DNA of 7,543 nucleotides from Aquabacterium sp. (GTDB lineage Bacteria > Pseudomonadota > Gammaproteobacteria > Burkholderiales > Burkholderiaceae_C): assembly GCA_017989885.1 (NCBI GenBank), contig JAGNPA010000079.1, forward strand, positions 1 to 7,543, in the 5' to 3' direction. Position 1 is the stretch's first letter, and every line of letters starts with the position of its first letter. The position numbers were made by a program, and so were the translations under genes. The notes under the pieces were generated by a model that worked only from the letters and a program-made list of their open reading frames with translations, searched no databases and had not been told where the DNA came from. Of this stretch, positions 1-6,975 are shown piece by piece.

Positions 1-757
1 GAAAAGAGGCGACATCAGGGCCTGGCGATTCAGACGCATCAGGAGATGTCATGGACGCGCCGACCGCTTCGGTCTGCGCATCAGCAATGGGGTCTGCCGA
101 AGCAGTGCCGTGGGGCGCTGGGGCGGCGTCCGATTCGGATTCAAGGATGGACGTCTGCTCGACGCTGGGGCCCGCCTCATCAGAGGGAGCCTCGGCGCCG
201 ACATCGTCCAGACCGGGCAACAGACCCTGGCTGACCGGCAGGCCTTCCAGGGTGGGCAACTGGGACAGGGACGCCAGCCCGAGATCGTCCAGGAAATGAC
301 GGGTGGTGGCGAACAAGGCCGGGCGGCCTGGTGCATCGCGGTGACCAATGACTTCGACCCAGCCCCGGTCTTCGAGCTGTTTGATGATGTTGGCGCTGAC
401 GGTCACACCGCGGATGTCTTCGATGTCACCCCGCGTGACGGGTTGTTTGTAGGCAATGATGGCCAGTGTTTCCAAGGTGGCCCGCGTGTACTTGGGCGGT
501 TTTTCGGGATGGAGACGGTCGAGGTGCGCCTGCACGTCGGCACGGGTTTGAAACCGCCAGCCGGACGCCAGTTCGCGCAACTCCACCCCGCGCCCCTCCC
601 ACTGCGACGACAAGGCGTTCAGCATGCTGCGCACCGCGTCGGCCGACACGGCGTTGTCAAACAGCTGACGCATGTCCCGCACCGTCATGGGCTGACTGGC
701 ACACAGTAGTGCGGCTTCCAGGATGCGCTCGGCATCCGGAGGATTGAGGACTTCCAT
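1..757 (-). CDS. scpB: Segregation and condensation protein B, 3' end beyond left edge
   Basis: ScpB is the kleisin-associated subunit of the SMC-ScpA-ScpB condensin, which acts on the nucleoid in chromosome compaction and segregation. The frame reads [18 protein letters not shown] from an ATG at 757 and stays open through 252 codons to the window edge. Two winged-helix regions are visible: the first at about residues 7-82, the second at about 88-165. The second carries the family signature [20 protein letters not shown] (residues 90-109), then [20 protein letters not shown] and GRPALFATT. From about residue 183 the chain becomes a low-complexity Asp/Glu/Ser/Ala/Pro tail, still open at the edge. 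The ATG is the only ATG or GTG in frame after an upstream TGA near 895, and the homology begins just after it. Its Shine-Dalgarno match is poor: GAAGAG abuts the ATG. Family assignment is strong; the C-terminal end is unseen. Confidence 0.93.
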   Translation of the reverse strand, partial: MEVLNPPDAERILEAALLCASQPMTVRDMRQLFDNAVSADAVRSMLNALSSQWEGRGVELRELASGWRFQTRADVQAHLDRLHPEKPPKYTRATLETLAIIAYKQPVTRGDIEDIRGVTVSANIIKQLEDRGWVEVIGHRDAPGRPALFATTRHFLDDLGLASLSQLPTLEGLPVSQGLLPGLDDVGAEAPSDEAGPSVEQTSILESESDAAPAPHGTASADPIADAQTEAVGASMTSPDASESPGPDVASF

Positions 758-779
758 CTCTTCAATCGTGAAGGTGTAC

Positions 780-803
780 GGCGCCCGCTCCTGGAGCGGC
801 GCC
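780..803 (-). promoter_or_regulatory. Strong hairpin in the scpB leader
   Basis: On the minus strand GGCGCCGCTC pairs with GAGCGGGCGCC, giving about ten GC-rich base pairs with one bulged G and a very short loop. Its 3' side ends 22 nt before the scpB ATG. No T-run follows, so it is not a classical intrinsic terminator. It could lower readthrough from rluD, protect a processed 5' end or affect access to the scpB start. The pairing is seen directly; the function is inference. Confidence 0.45.
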
Positions 804-984
804 AACCAATTCAAACACCAGCTGATGGGCCGGCGCAGAGGGATATTCGTTTCAAGCCTGGCGCACTGCCAAATCGGGCGAGCACACGGGCATCAGTCTG
901 AACGGGGGCCTCGTCAGAGGCGATGGCCAGCAGCATTTCAAGTTACTGGCCAGTCAGTCGCGCTTTTCTCAAAGCCACTGGTGT

Positions 985-1001
985 CAGGGCTTTTCGCCCT
1001 G
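985..1001 (-). terminator. Possible weak terminator hairpin after rluD
   Basis: CAGGGC and GCCCTG form a perfect 6-bp stem around a 5-nt loop (GAAAA on the minus strand), about 15 nt past the rluD stop. The downstream minus strand lacks a T-tract. If it works it is therefore more likely an RNA 3'-end stabiliser or part of a factor-dependent end than an intrinsic terminator. Confidence 0.3.
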
Positions 1002-1015
1002 CATCTGGGTTTGCA

Positions 1016-2167
1016 TTATGCACCAGAAGCCGAATTTTGTGCAGCCTCTTGCGCAGAGGCCTCCAGCAGCGCCCAGGCCTGGGCCATGTCGTCTGGCAAA
1101 GGGGCCTCAAAACGCAGGTTTTTGCCGGTGATCGGGTGGACGAACGACAGGCGCGCGGCATGCAGCGCCTGGCGTGTCATGCCCAGGGCTGGCAGGCCAC
1201 CATACAAGGTGTCCGCGACCAGCGGGTGGCGACGGCTGCTCAGGTGCACCCGGATCTGGTGGGTACGGCCCGTGTGCAAGGTGCACAGGACACCGCTGTA
1301 GGCACGCGCAGGACGACGGTCATCGGCCTTCACGCCGCTTTGATCGGGCGCCCACTCGCCCGACAACAGGCGTTTCACGTCGGTGCGCGCCGCCTTGCCC
1401 GCCGGCACCACGGCCATGCGCACGCGGGTGACGGGATCGCGTCCGATCGACGACTCGACCGTGAAGGCCTCGGGCACCACGCCTTGCACCAGCGCCAGAT
1501 ACTGGCGACTGACCTCGCGCGCGGCAATGGCGCGGCTGAGCGCGGTGATGGCCACCAGCGACTTGCCGACCACCATGAGCCCACTGGTGTCCTTGTCGAG
1601 TCGGTGCACGATGCCGGCGCGTGGCAGTTCGACCGCCGCGGCGTGATGGGCCAGCAGGCCGTTCATCAGGGTGCCGCTCCAGTTGCCTGCGGCCGGGTGC
1701 ACCACCAGACCTGCCGGCTTGTTGATCACCATGAGGTGCTCGTCCTCGAAAACCACGTCAAGGTCCATCGGCTCGGGCACAAAGGCCTGGCTCATCGCGG
1801 TGGGCTTGAGCAGCACGTTCAGCACCTGGCCCAGCAGCACCTTGCGCGACGGCGATGTGGCCGGCTGACCATTGACCTGCACACACCCGGCGTCGATCAA
1901 GGTCTTGAGGTGGCTGCGCGAATACTCGGGCACGCAAGCGGCCAGGAACGCATCCAGACGCTGACCTTGCGCCGAGAGCGGCACCTCCAGCGTGCGCTGC
2001 TCCGGCTCGGGCCGGGACGTCGCTGCCGCGATCACACCCAGGTCTTCGCCCGATTCGTCGTCGCCCCAGTCATCGTCTGGCAGGGGCGCCGAAAGGCTGG
2101 CATCCGGCGAGACCGACTCGGAAACGGAGGAAGAAGGGGCAGCGGCAGAACGAGGAGGTCGGGCCAT
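1016..2167 (-). CDS. rluD: 23S rRNA pseudouridine synthase, RluD type
   Basis: A RluA-family pseudouridine synthase. RluD isomerises uridines in helix 69 of 23S rRNA (1911, 1915 and 1917 in E. coli), supporting ribosome assembly and translation termination. The 383-residue protein shows an acidic, probably disordered N-terminus (1-57, with DDDWGDDESGEDLG), an S4 RNA-binding domain (about 58-125, RLDAFLA..YSRSHLKTLIDAGCVQVNG) and the catalytic domain. The latter carries INKPAGLVVHPA (148-159), the active-site motif HRLDKDTSG with catalytic Asp191, and GRTHQIRVHLSS (300-311). E. coli RluD has 326 residues, and the excess is mostly the N-terminal extension. The ATG at 2167 is the chosen start. 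The frame is open far beyond it, antisense to bamD, but homology and the divergent bamD promoter exclude that. No good Shine-Dalgarno precedes the ATG. RluC/RluA paralogues are less likely given the HRLDKDTSG context and bamD adjacency, a common RluD arrangement. Confidence 0.92.
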   Translation of the reverse strand: MARPPRSAAAPSSSVSESVSPDASLSAPLPDDDWGDDESGEDLGVIAAATSRPEPEQRTLEVPLSAQGQRLDAFLAACVPEYSRSHLKTLIDAGCVQVNGQPATSPSRKVLLGQVLNVLLKPTAMSQAFVPEPMDLDVVFEDEHLMVINKPAGLVVHPAAGNWSGTLMNGLLAHHAAAVELPRAGIVHRLDKDTSGLMVVGKSLVAITALSRAIAAREVSRQYLALVQGVVPEAFTVESSIGRDPVTRVRMAVVPAGKAARTDVKRLLSGEWAPDQSGVKADDRRPARAYSGVLCTLHTGRTHQIRVHLSSRRHPLVADTLYGGLPALGMTRQALHAARLSFVHPITGKNLRFEAPLPDDMAQAWALLEASAQEAAQNSASGA

Positions 2168-2278
2168 ATGGCAATCAAAACAGGGGTGAGCGCAAACTAG
2201 GGGCGCAGGGCTTCTATACTGCGCATTGTGGCGCCGTATGGCGTGACTGTGAGCGGACTCATCCGCAAGAAACTCAAC
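2168..2278. promoter_or_regulatory. Divergent rluD-bamD promoter region and bamD leader
   Basis: This 111-bp spacer must drive both genes. On the plus strand TATACT at 2215-2220 is a good -10 match (5 of 6), with no clear -35 at 16-18 bp. Transcription would begin near 2227, giving bamD a leader of about 50 nt. That leader holds two small perfect hairpins: CGCC/GGCG with loop GTAT (2232-2243) and GCGGA/TCCGC with loop CTCA (2253-2266). The second ends 12 nt before the chosen bamD GTG. No clear promoter for rluD is visible on the minus strand. All regulatory roles are inferred. Confidence 0.4.
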
Positions 2279-3109
2279 GTGAAACTGCTGAAGAACCCAT
2301 CCTCGCGCTTCTGGACCGGCCAACGCACCGGCCTGCTGGCACTGGCTTTGAGCGCCGCCCTGGCGGCTTGCGGTACCGCGCCACAGGACGAGTACGCCAA
2401 CATCAACTCCGACAAATTGTACGCAGACGCCAAGGAAGAGCAGGCGGACGGCAATTTCGAGACCGCCGTCAAGATGCTGGAGAAGGTGGAAGCCCGCGCC
2501 TCCGGCACACTGCTGGCGCAGCAGGCGCAGCTGGACCTGGCCTATGCCTACTACCGCAGCGGTGAAAAGGCACTGGCGCTGGCCAAGCTGGAGCGCTTCA
2601 TTCGCCTGCACCCCACCAGTCCGGCGATGGACTATGCCTACTACCTGCAGGGTCTGATCAACTTCAACGAAGACCTGGGGCTGTTCGGCCGCCTGGCACG
2701 CCAGGACCTGTCCGAGCGTGACCAGCAGGCCTCGCGCGATGCCTACGAGTCGTTCAAGCAGGTGGTCGATCGCTTCCCCGAGTCGAAGTACGCGGAAGAC
2801 GCGCGCCTGCGCATGAACCACGTGGTCAACTCGCTGGCCGCGGGTGAAGTGCACGTGGCACGCTACTACCTGCGTCGCGGCGCCTATCTGGCTGCGGCCA
2901 ACCGGGCACAACAGGCGATCAAGGACTACCCGCAATCGCCCGCAATCGAAGAGGCGCTGTACATCATGTCCCGCGCTTACGATCAGCTGGGCCTGGTCCA
3001 GTTGCGTGACGATGCCGTTCGCGTGCTCAAGCAGAGCTTCCCCGACAGCGCCTACCTCAGCGGCGACGCGCTCAAGGGCGAGGCCAAGCCCTGGTGGCAG
3101 CTCTGGTAA
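2279..3109 (+). CDS. bamD: Outer membrane assembly lipoprotein BamD
   Basis: BamD is the essential lipoprotein of the BAM complex that inserts beta-barrel proteins into the outer membrane, working with BamA from the periplasmic face. From a GTG at 2279 the product has 276 residues: a basic n-region (KLLKNPSSRFWTGQR), a hydrophobic stretch (18-30) and lipobox LAAC with lipidated Cys31. TPR-like helical repeats follow, including KLYADAKEEQADGNFETAVKM, LDLAYAYYRSGEKALA, FIRLHPTSPAMDYAYYLQGL and EVHVARYYLRRGAYLAAANR. The last corresponds to the E. coli segment YYTERGAWVAVVNR, implicated in BamA contact. The C-terminus is PWWQLW. The frame opens at another GTG (2228), but that lies at the predicted transcription start and would put 17 polar residues before the signal peptide. 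AAGAA at 2267-2271 is a modest ribosome site for GTG 2279. Family call is firm; the start is less so. Confidence 0.94.
   Translation: MKLLKNPSSRFWTGQRTGLLALALSAALAACGTAPQDEYANINSDKLYADAKEEQADGNFETAVKMLEKVEARASGTLLAQQAQLDLAYAYYRSGEKALALAKLERFIRLHPTSPAMDYAYYLQGLINFNEDLGLFGRLARQDLSERDQQASRDAYESFKQVVDRFPESKYAEDARLRMNHVVNSLAAGEVHVARYYLRRGAYLAAANRAQQAIKDYPQSPAIEEALYIMSRAYDQLGLVQLRDDAVRVLKQSFPDSAYLSGDALKGEAKPWWQLW
2929..2948 (+). repeat. 10-bp tandem duplication inside bamD
   Basis: The unit CCCGCAATCG occurs twice back to back within bamD, encoding part of DYPQSPAIEEALYIM (residues 216-230). The family-like protein continues intact on both sides, so both copies belong to the normal reading frame. 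Gain or loss of one unit would shift the frame near the C-terminal repeats. It may be coincidence of codon use. Confidence 0.6.
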
Positions 3110-3123
3110 GACGCTTCTGACGC

Positions 3124-3150
3124 CCGTTGGCCACGCCTGTGCGCCAACGG
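3124..3150. terminator. Bidirectional hairpin between convergent bamD and aceK
   Basis: CCGTTGGC (3124-3131) and GCCAACGG (3143-3150) form a perfect 8-bp stem. Inside it CAC and GTG can pair further around a GCCT loop with one unpaired C. It lies 14 nt after the bamD stop and 16 nt after the aceK stop on the other strand, a typical place for a shared terminator. Neither strand shows a T-run after it, so intrinsic termination would be weak. It may act as an RNA 3' stabiliser or together with Rho. Confidence 0.5.
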
Positions 3151-3166
3151 TGTCCGCTCAGTCTAC

Positions 3167-5080
3167 TCAGTCCGCGCTGCTGGTGCCACCGGACTGGAAG
3201 CCGGACAAGGTGCCTTGGTCATGCACGGCGCTGCCCAAGGGTGGCACCTGCACGGGCTCTTCGACCGGCGCCACTTCGGCAGAGGGTTCGGTGAGGGCCT
3301 TCTGATCCTGAATCCGATGAATGAAACGGCGCCCTCGGTCGTAGGGAAACACGTCGTGCACATAGCCTTCGCGGATGCGTTGCTGGTGCTGCTGCCAGAA
3401 CTCCGGCTCCAGCAGGTCGGCGTGATGCTTCATGAAGATGCTGCGCACCCGTGGATCGCCCAGCAGGAAGGGCCCGAACGTCTCGGGAAACACGTCGCGC
3501 GGCCCCACCGAATACCAGATCTCGCCTGACATTTCCTCTTCCTCGTTGCGAGGCGTGGGCACCTTGCGGAAGTTGCAGTCGGTGACGTATTCGATCTCGT
3601 CATAGTCGTAGAACACGACCTTGCCATTGCGGGTCACGCCGAAGTTCTTCCACAGCATGTCGCCGGGGAAGATGTTGGCCGCCACCAGGTCCTTGAGGGC
3701 GTTGCCGTACTCGATGACGGCGTGTTCAAGAGACTCGCCTTCAGCCTCGCGGATGTAGATGTTGAGCGGAATCATGCGCCGCTCGATGTAGAGGTGCTTG
3801 ATGACCAGCGTCTGCTCTTCGTCATCGACCTCCATCACGCTGGGGGCGAACTTCTTGAGCTCGTCGAACAGTTCTGCGTCGAAGCGGTGGAGCGGAAAGG
3901 CCACGTTGGTGAATTCGAGCGAGTCGGCCATGCGCCCGACACGGTCGTGCTGCTTGACGAGCTGGTACTTGCCCTTGATGCCCTCGCGCGTGATTTCCTT
4001 CTGGGGCGGGAAGTAGTCCTTGATCACCTTGAAAACAAAGGGATAGGACGGCAGGTCGAACACCAGCATCACCATGCCCTTGATGCCAGGCGCAATGCGG
4101 AACTTGTCGCCGGAATGGCGCAGGTGGAACAGGAAGTCGCGGTAGAACAGGTTCTTGCCGTGCTTTTGCAGGCCAATGGCGTTGTACAGCTCGGCGCGCG
4201 GCTTGCGCGGCATCAGCGAACGCAGAAACTGCACATAGGCCGAGGGCACGGGCATGTGGACCATGAAATAAGCCCGCGCGAAGCTGAACAGGGCCAGCAG
4301 GTCGTCCTCGCCAAAGAGGGCCGCGTCGATGTAGAGGCGACTCTTGGAGTTGTGCAGGATGGGGATGGCAAACGGCAGGCTGCGAAAACCATTGACCATC
4401 TTGCCCACGATGTACGCGCCTTTGTTGCGGTAGAACAGCGAGGACAGCACCTGGATCTGGAAATTGGTGCGCAGGCGAACATGCCCGATCTGCTCGATGA
4501 GCGACTCGTACACGAGCTGGATGTCGCGCTCGAGGTCATCGAAAGGCACGCTCAGCTCGTAATTGACCACAATCTGCTTGAGCATGCTCAGCAGGTTCTC
4601 GCGTGTCGGGTAGTAGGCGCGGAACGTCCCGTAACCATCGGCCTCGTCGTCGTCGATGTACTCGGTGGACACCGCCGGCCGCACGAAGATGAAATCGTTG
4701 CGGTAGTACTTGCGATCAAGGATCTTGATGGTCACCGAGTTGAAGAAGGTTTCGGCCAGCTCGGGCTGACGGTGACCGGTGAGCAGGCCGATGTAGAACA
4801 GCTTGATCTGGTGCCAGACCTCCATGGGGAGGGTGCTGGCCCCGAAATCGTTGTCCAGCCGCTCGACCGCCTCCTTGACCCGCAGGTCGTAGAACTCGAT
4901 GCGGACGCGCTGCGCGGTCTGCTGCCCGTGCCAGTCGGCTTCTTCAAAGCGTCGTTTGGACTGCGCGCTGGTTTCGCTGAAGATCTTGTAGTGGCGATCA
5001 AACCCATCCAGCAAGGCCCGCGCGATCTCGAACACGCGCGAGTCGGTCAGCTGTTGGGGAAACATGGCGTTGCGGTCCAT
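3167..5080 (-). CDS. aceK: Isocitrate dehydrogenase kinase/phosphatase
   Basis: AceK reversibly phosphorylates isocitrate dehydrogenase in the cytoplasm; inactivating it diverts isocitrate into the glyoxylate bypass. The 637-residue protein has the N-terminal regulatory domain (about 1-320, starting [18 protein letters not shown]) and the kinase/phosphatase domain. The ATP loop is [20 protein letters not shown] (330-349) with Lys351 in FKVIKD. The catalytic segment [20 protein letters not shown] gives Asp474 and Asn479, and FYDYDEI gives Asp492, matching E. coli Asp457, Asn462 and Asp475. All key residues are present. After about residue 590 a Pro/Glu/Ser/Gly-rich tail of some 47 residues extends beyond the conserved domain. 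The ATG at 5080 is preferred because GAGG lies 6 nt upstream. A GTG at 5092 overlapping the can stop, a TTG at 5086 and an ATG at 5065 are alternatives. can lies directly upstream, so the two are probably cotranscribed. No aceA or aceB is in the window. Confidence 0.96.
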   Translation of the reverse strand: MDRNAMFPQQLTDSRVFEIARALLDGFDRHYKIFSETSAQSKRRFEEADWHGQQTAQRVRIEFYDLRVKEAVERLDNDFGASTLPMEVWHQIKLFYIGLLTGHRQPELAETFFNSVTIKILDRKYYRNDFIFVRPAVSTEYIDDDEADGYGTFRAYYPTRENLLSMLKQIVVNYELSVPFDDLERDIQLVYESLIEQIGHVRLRTNFQIQVLSSLFYRNKGAYIVGKMVNGFRSLPFAIPILHNSKSRLYIDAALFGEDDLLALFSFARAYFMVHMPVPSAYVQFLRSLMPRKPRAELYNAIGLQKHGKNLFYRDFLFHLRHSGDKFRIAPGIKGMVMLVFDLPSYPFVFKVIKDYFPPQKEITREGIKGKYQLVKQHDRVGRMADSLEFTNVAFPLHRFDAELFDELKKFAPSVMEVDDEEQTLVIKHLYIERRMIPLNIYIREAEGESLEHAVIEYGNALKDLVAANIFPGDMLWKNFGVTRNGKVVFYDYDEIEYVTDCNFRKVPTPRNEEEEMSGEIWYSVGPRDVFPETFGPFLLGDPRVRSIFMKHHADLLEPEFWQQHQQRIREGYVHDVFPYDRGRRFIHRIQDQKALTEPSAEVAPVEEPVQVPPLGSAVHDQGTLSGFQSGGTSSAD

Positions 5081-5086
5081 CGACAA

Positions 5087-5090
5087 CCTC
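5087..5090 (-). promoter_or_regulatory. aceK ribosome-binding site overlapping the can stop
   Basis: GAGG on the minus strand, 6 nt before the ATG at 5080, shares bases with the can TGA stop (5091-5089). A ribosome terminating on can covers this site, so aceK initiation may be coupled to can translation. The site decides for ATG 5080 over GTG 5092. Confidence 0.6.
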
Positions 5091-5769
5091 ACTGGGGTAA
5101 CAGGGCGGCCACGTCCGTGGCGTAGCGTTCACGCACTTGCGCCACGGCTTTTTCGTAAGCGGGCACGACGTCGGCGCTGCTCTTGACCGACATGCGCAGG
5201 TCATTGATCAGTCCGTTCTGGATGCCATAGACCCAACCGTGCACCACGATTTCCTGGCCGCGCGCCCAGGCGTCTTCCACCATGGTGGTCTGGCACACAT
5301 TGAAGCATTGCTGCAACACGTTGAGCTCGCACAGCGCGTCGTAGCGCAGGGGGCCTTCGGGCACCGTGTTCAGCCAATCCAGGTGGCTGTTGCGGACATC
5401 CTTGACGTGGCGGATCCAGTTGTCGACGATGCCGATGCGCAGATCGTCCATGGCCGCACGCACGCCACCGCAGCCGTAATGGCCGACGACCATGATGTGC
5501 TTGACCTTGAGCATGTCGATGGCGAACTGCATCACCGACAGGCAGTTGAGGTCGGAGTGGGCCACCACGTTCGCGACGTTGCGGTGGACGAACATTTCGC
5601 CGGGCAGCACGCCGCAAATTTCGTTGGCCGGGACACGGCTGTCACTGCAGCCGATCCACAGGTACTCGGGTGACTGCTGCTGCTGCAGGCGGGAGAAGAA
5701 GCCCGGCGTGCGTTGTTCCACATCGCGTGCCCAGGCACGGTTGCTGTCAAAAAGATGGTCAAGGCTCAT
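5089..5769 (-). CDS. can: Beta-class carbonic anhydrase, Can type
   Basis: A cytoplasmic zinc enzyme interconverting CO2 and bicarbonate, which supplies bicarbonate for carboxylations and balances CO2 released by decarboxylations. The 226-residue product is close in length to E. coli Can (220). Zinc ligands are Cys41 and Asp43 in [10 protein letters not shown], and His97 and Cys100 in GHYGCGG; Arg45 completes the Asp-Arg dyad. Other hallmarks are [25 protein letters not shown] and [13 protein letters not shown]. Trp38, Arg63 and Tyr181 occupy the positions of the noncatalytic bicarbonate pocket (Trp39, Arg64, Tyr181) of the Haemophilus enzyme, so this is probably an allosteric type II beta-carbonic anhydrase. 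The ATG at 5769 gives [17 protein letters not shown], in register with the family. A longer open frame upstream lies antisense to the hydrolase gene and is rejected. No clear Shine-Dalgarno is seen. aceK follows 8 nt after the stop. Confidence 0.95.
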   Translation of the reverse strand: MSLDHLFDSNRAWARDVEQRTPGFFSRLQQQQSPEYLWIGCSDSRVPANEICGVLPGEMFVHRNVANVVAHSDLNCLSVMQFAIDMLKVKHIMVVGHYGCGGVRAAMDDLRIGIVDNWIRHVKDVRNSHLDWLNTVPEGPLRYDALCELNVLQQCFNVCQTTMVEDAWARGQEIVVHGWVYGIQNGLINDLRMSVKSSADVVPAYEKAVAQVRERYATDVAALLPQ

Positions 5770-5892
5770 GGCGACAGTGTAGACATGCCGGCATGGGAAT
5801 GCATCACACCCTCGCCCATTTATCGGACATCCGGGGCAAACACTGCCCTCACAATCGAAGTCCTGCCCTCCACCCACTTGCCGACATTCCTG
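5770..5892. promoter_or_regulatory. Divergent can / MBL-hydrolase control region
   Basis: A 123-bp spacer between divergent starts. Candidate elements are weak: TACACT on the minus strand (5781-5776) just before can, which would leave almost no leader, and CACAAT on the plus strand (5850-5855) for the hydrolase gene. Neither has a good -35. The clearest structure is the palindrome at 5784-5795, listed separately. Neither flanking gene has an evident Shine-Dalgarno. Confidence 0.35.
5784..5795. repeat. Perfect 12-bp palindrome in the divergent spacer
   Basis: CATGCCGGCATG reads the same on both strands and lies 14 bp upstream of the can ATG. Next to it GCAT and ATGC (5791-5802) form another short inverted repeat and ATGCAT (5799-5804) is itself palindromic. 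The cluster could be an operator for a dimeric regulator of can or of the divergent hydrolase gene. No known consensus is recognised, and chance self-complementarity in GC-rich DNA is possible. Confidence 0.4.
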
Positions 5893-6969
5893 ATGGCTGC
5901 TTCTGCGATCGACTTTCCGCCCATGAGCCACCCGTGGGGCGACACCCTGCCCGCTCCGGGTGGCCTCCTCACCCTGCGGCCCGGCTTGCATTGGGTGCGC
6001 ATGCCTTTGCCCTTTGCGCTGAACCACATCAACCTGTGGGCGCTCGACGATGCCCATGAAGGACAGCCCAGCTGGACCGTGGTGGACGCGGGCGTGGCGA
6101 CCGAGGCGATCCGCACGCTGTGGCAAACCCTCTGGGCCGGTCCGCTGGCGGCCAAGCCACTCAGCCGCATGCTGGTCACCCACATGCACCCGGACCACGT
6201 GGGCAACGCGCAGTGGTTGATCGACAACTTCAGCGGTGCGCAGCCTGCGCGCTTGTGGATGAGCGCCGCCGACCATCTGGCGGCCACCCTCGCCTGCCGC
6301 GAGACCACCGGCTACGGCGGCGACCGGGCGGCCGACTATTTTGAAAGTCATGGCCTCAGTCACCCCGAAGGCATGGCCAAGATCCGTGAGCGCGGCGGCT
6401 ATTACGCCTCGATGGTGCCGAGCGTGCCCTACGCCTACCGCCGCCTGATGGACGGCATGCACGTGCAGATGGGCGAGCGCAGCTGGCAATGCCTGGCCGG
6501 CTACGGCCATGCGCCGGAGCACATGGCGCTGTACAACGAGCGTGATGGCCTGCTGATCTCCGGCGACATGCTGCTGCCGCGCATCTCCACCAACGTGAGC
6601 GTGACCGACATGGAGCCCGAGGCGGATGCGCTGGGCCTGTTCCTGGCCTCCCTGGAGCGCATGACGACCCTACCTGCCGACACCCTCGCCCTGCCCTCAC
6701 ATGGCTTGCCCTTCACCGGCATCCACACCCGCATCCAGCAGCTCAAAGACCACCACCGCGACCGTCTGCATGACGTGCTGACGGCGTGCCGCAGCCAGCC
6801 CTGCTCAGCTGCCGACATGCTGCCCATCCTGTTCCAGCGCAGCCTGGACTTGCACCAGACCACGTTCGCGATGGGCGAAGCGGTGGCTCACCTCAACCAC
6901 CTCTGGCATCTGGGCCAGTTGCGGCGCGAGCAGGACACTCAGGGCGTCTGGCGCTTCGAAGCCGTCTGA
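5893..6969 (+). CDS. MBL-fold metallo-hydrolase with C-terminal winged-helix-like domain
   Basis: A metallo-beta-lactamase-fold hydrolase, soluble and probably cytoplasmic, with substrate unknown. From ATG 5893 it has 358 residues. Metal ligands are His97, His99, Asp101 and His102 in THMHPDHVGN, His206 in GYGHAPEHMALY, Asp225 in LLISGDMLLP and His270 in LPSHGLPFTG, a complete two-metal site. The C-terminal part (about 275-358) looks like the winged-helix domain found in LACTB2-like and related bacterial MBL proteins. It has no signal peptide or membrane segment. Such proteins are often annotated as hydroxyacylglutathione-hydrolase-like or beta-lactamase-like, but nothing here fixes a thioesterase, lactonase or nuclease role. 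The frame is open further upstream over can. ATG 5893 places about 23 residues before the conserved PAPGGLL segment, as I recall for relatives; ATG 5923 is an alternative. Neither has a Shine-Dalgarno. It is divergent from can. Confidence 0.85.
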   Translation: MAASAIDFPPMSHPWGDTLPAPGGLLTLRPGLHWVRMPLPFALNHINLWALDDAHEGQPSWTVVDAGVATEAIRTLWQTLWAGPLAAKPLSRMLVTHMHPDHVGNAQWLIDNFSGAQPARLWMSAADHLAATLACRETTGYGGDRAADYFESHGLSHPEGMAKIRERGGYYASMVPSVPYAYRRLMDGMHVQMGERSWQCLAGYGHAPEHMALYNERDGLLISGDMLLPRISTNVSVTDMEPEADALGLFLASLERMTTLPADTLALPSHGLPFTGIHTRIQQLKDHHRDRLHDVLTACRSQPCSAADMLPILFQRSLDLHQTTFAMGEAVAHLNHLWHLGQLRREQDTQGVWRFEAV

Positions 6970-6975
6970 GCCCGC

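Larger units (their letters stand above)
758..1015. other. Intergenic gap between rluD and scpB
   Basis: This 258-bp stretch separates the end of rluD from the start of scpB, both on the minus strand. It contains a short hairpin just after the rluD stop and a stronger one just before scpB, listed separately. One minus-strand ORF of 41 codons (starting [20 protein letters not shown], roughly 926 down to 801) is present. It has no ribosome-binding site and no family I recognise, and the bias toward G or C at third codon positions fades after its first 15 codons, so I do not call it a gene. I found no convincing sigma-70 promoter for scpB here. Confidence 0.6.

Noticed and set aside
110..709. 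199-codon plus-strand ORF opposite scpB
   Set aside because: Antisense to the well-conserved ScpB winged-helix domains; no family resemblance.
923..2200. 425-codon plus-strand ORF opposite rluD
   Set aside because: It lies entirely antisense to a clear RluD, its His/Arg/Gln-rich product matches no family, and such ORFs are expected opposite GC-rich genes.
2168..2935. Upstream extension of the rluD frame across bamD
   Set aside because: No RluD homologue has such a domain, it is antisense to BamD, and it would span the bamD promoter.
3722..5125. 467-codon plus-strand ORF opposite aceK
   Set aside because: Antisense to AceK with all catalytic residues intact on the other strand; Val/Leu/His/Asp-rich composition mirrors the codon use of the real gene.
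5673..5690. Short CTG/CAG run as a microsatellite
   Set aside because: It encodes four Gln residues (LQQQQSPEY) in Can, too short and too ordinary to be called a repeat locus.
5713..5892. N-terminal extension of the MBL-fold hydrolase into can
   Set aside because: The extra 60 residues overlap the can start and promoter on the opposite strand and resemble no part of the family.
5770..6522. Upstream extension of the can frame across the hydrolase gene
   Set aside because: Carbonic anhydrase homology starts at the ATG at 5769; the extension is the antisense shadow of the MBL-fold gene.
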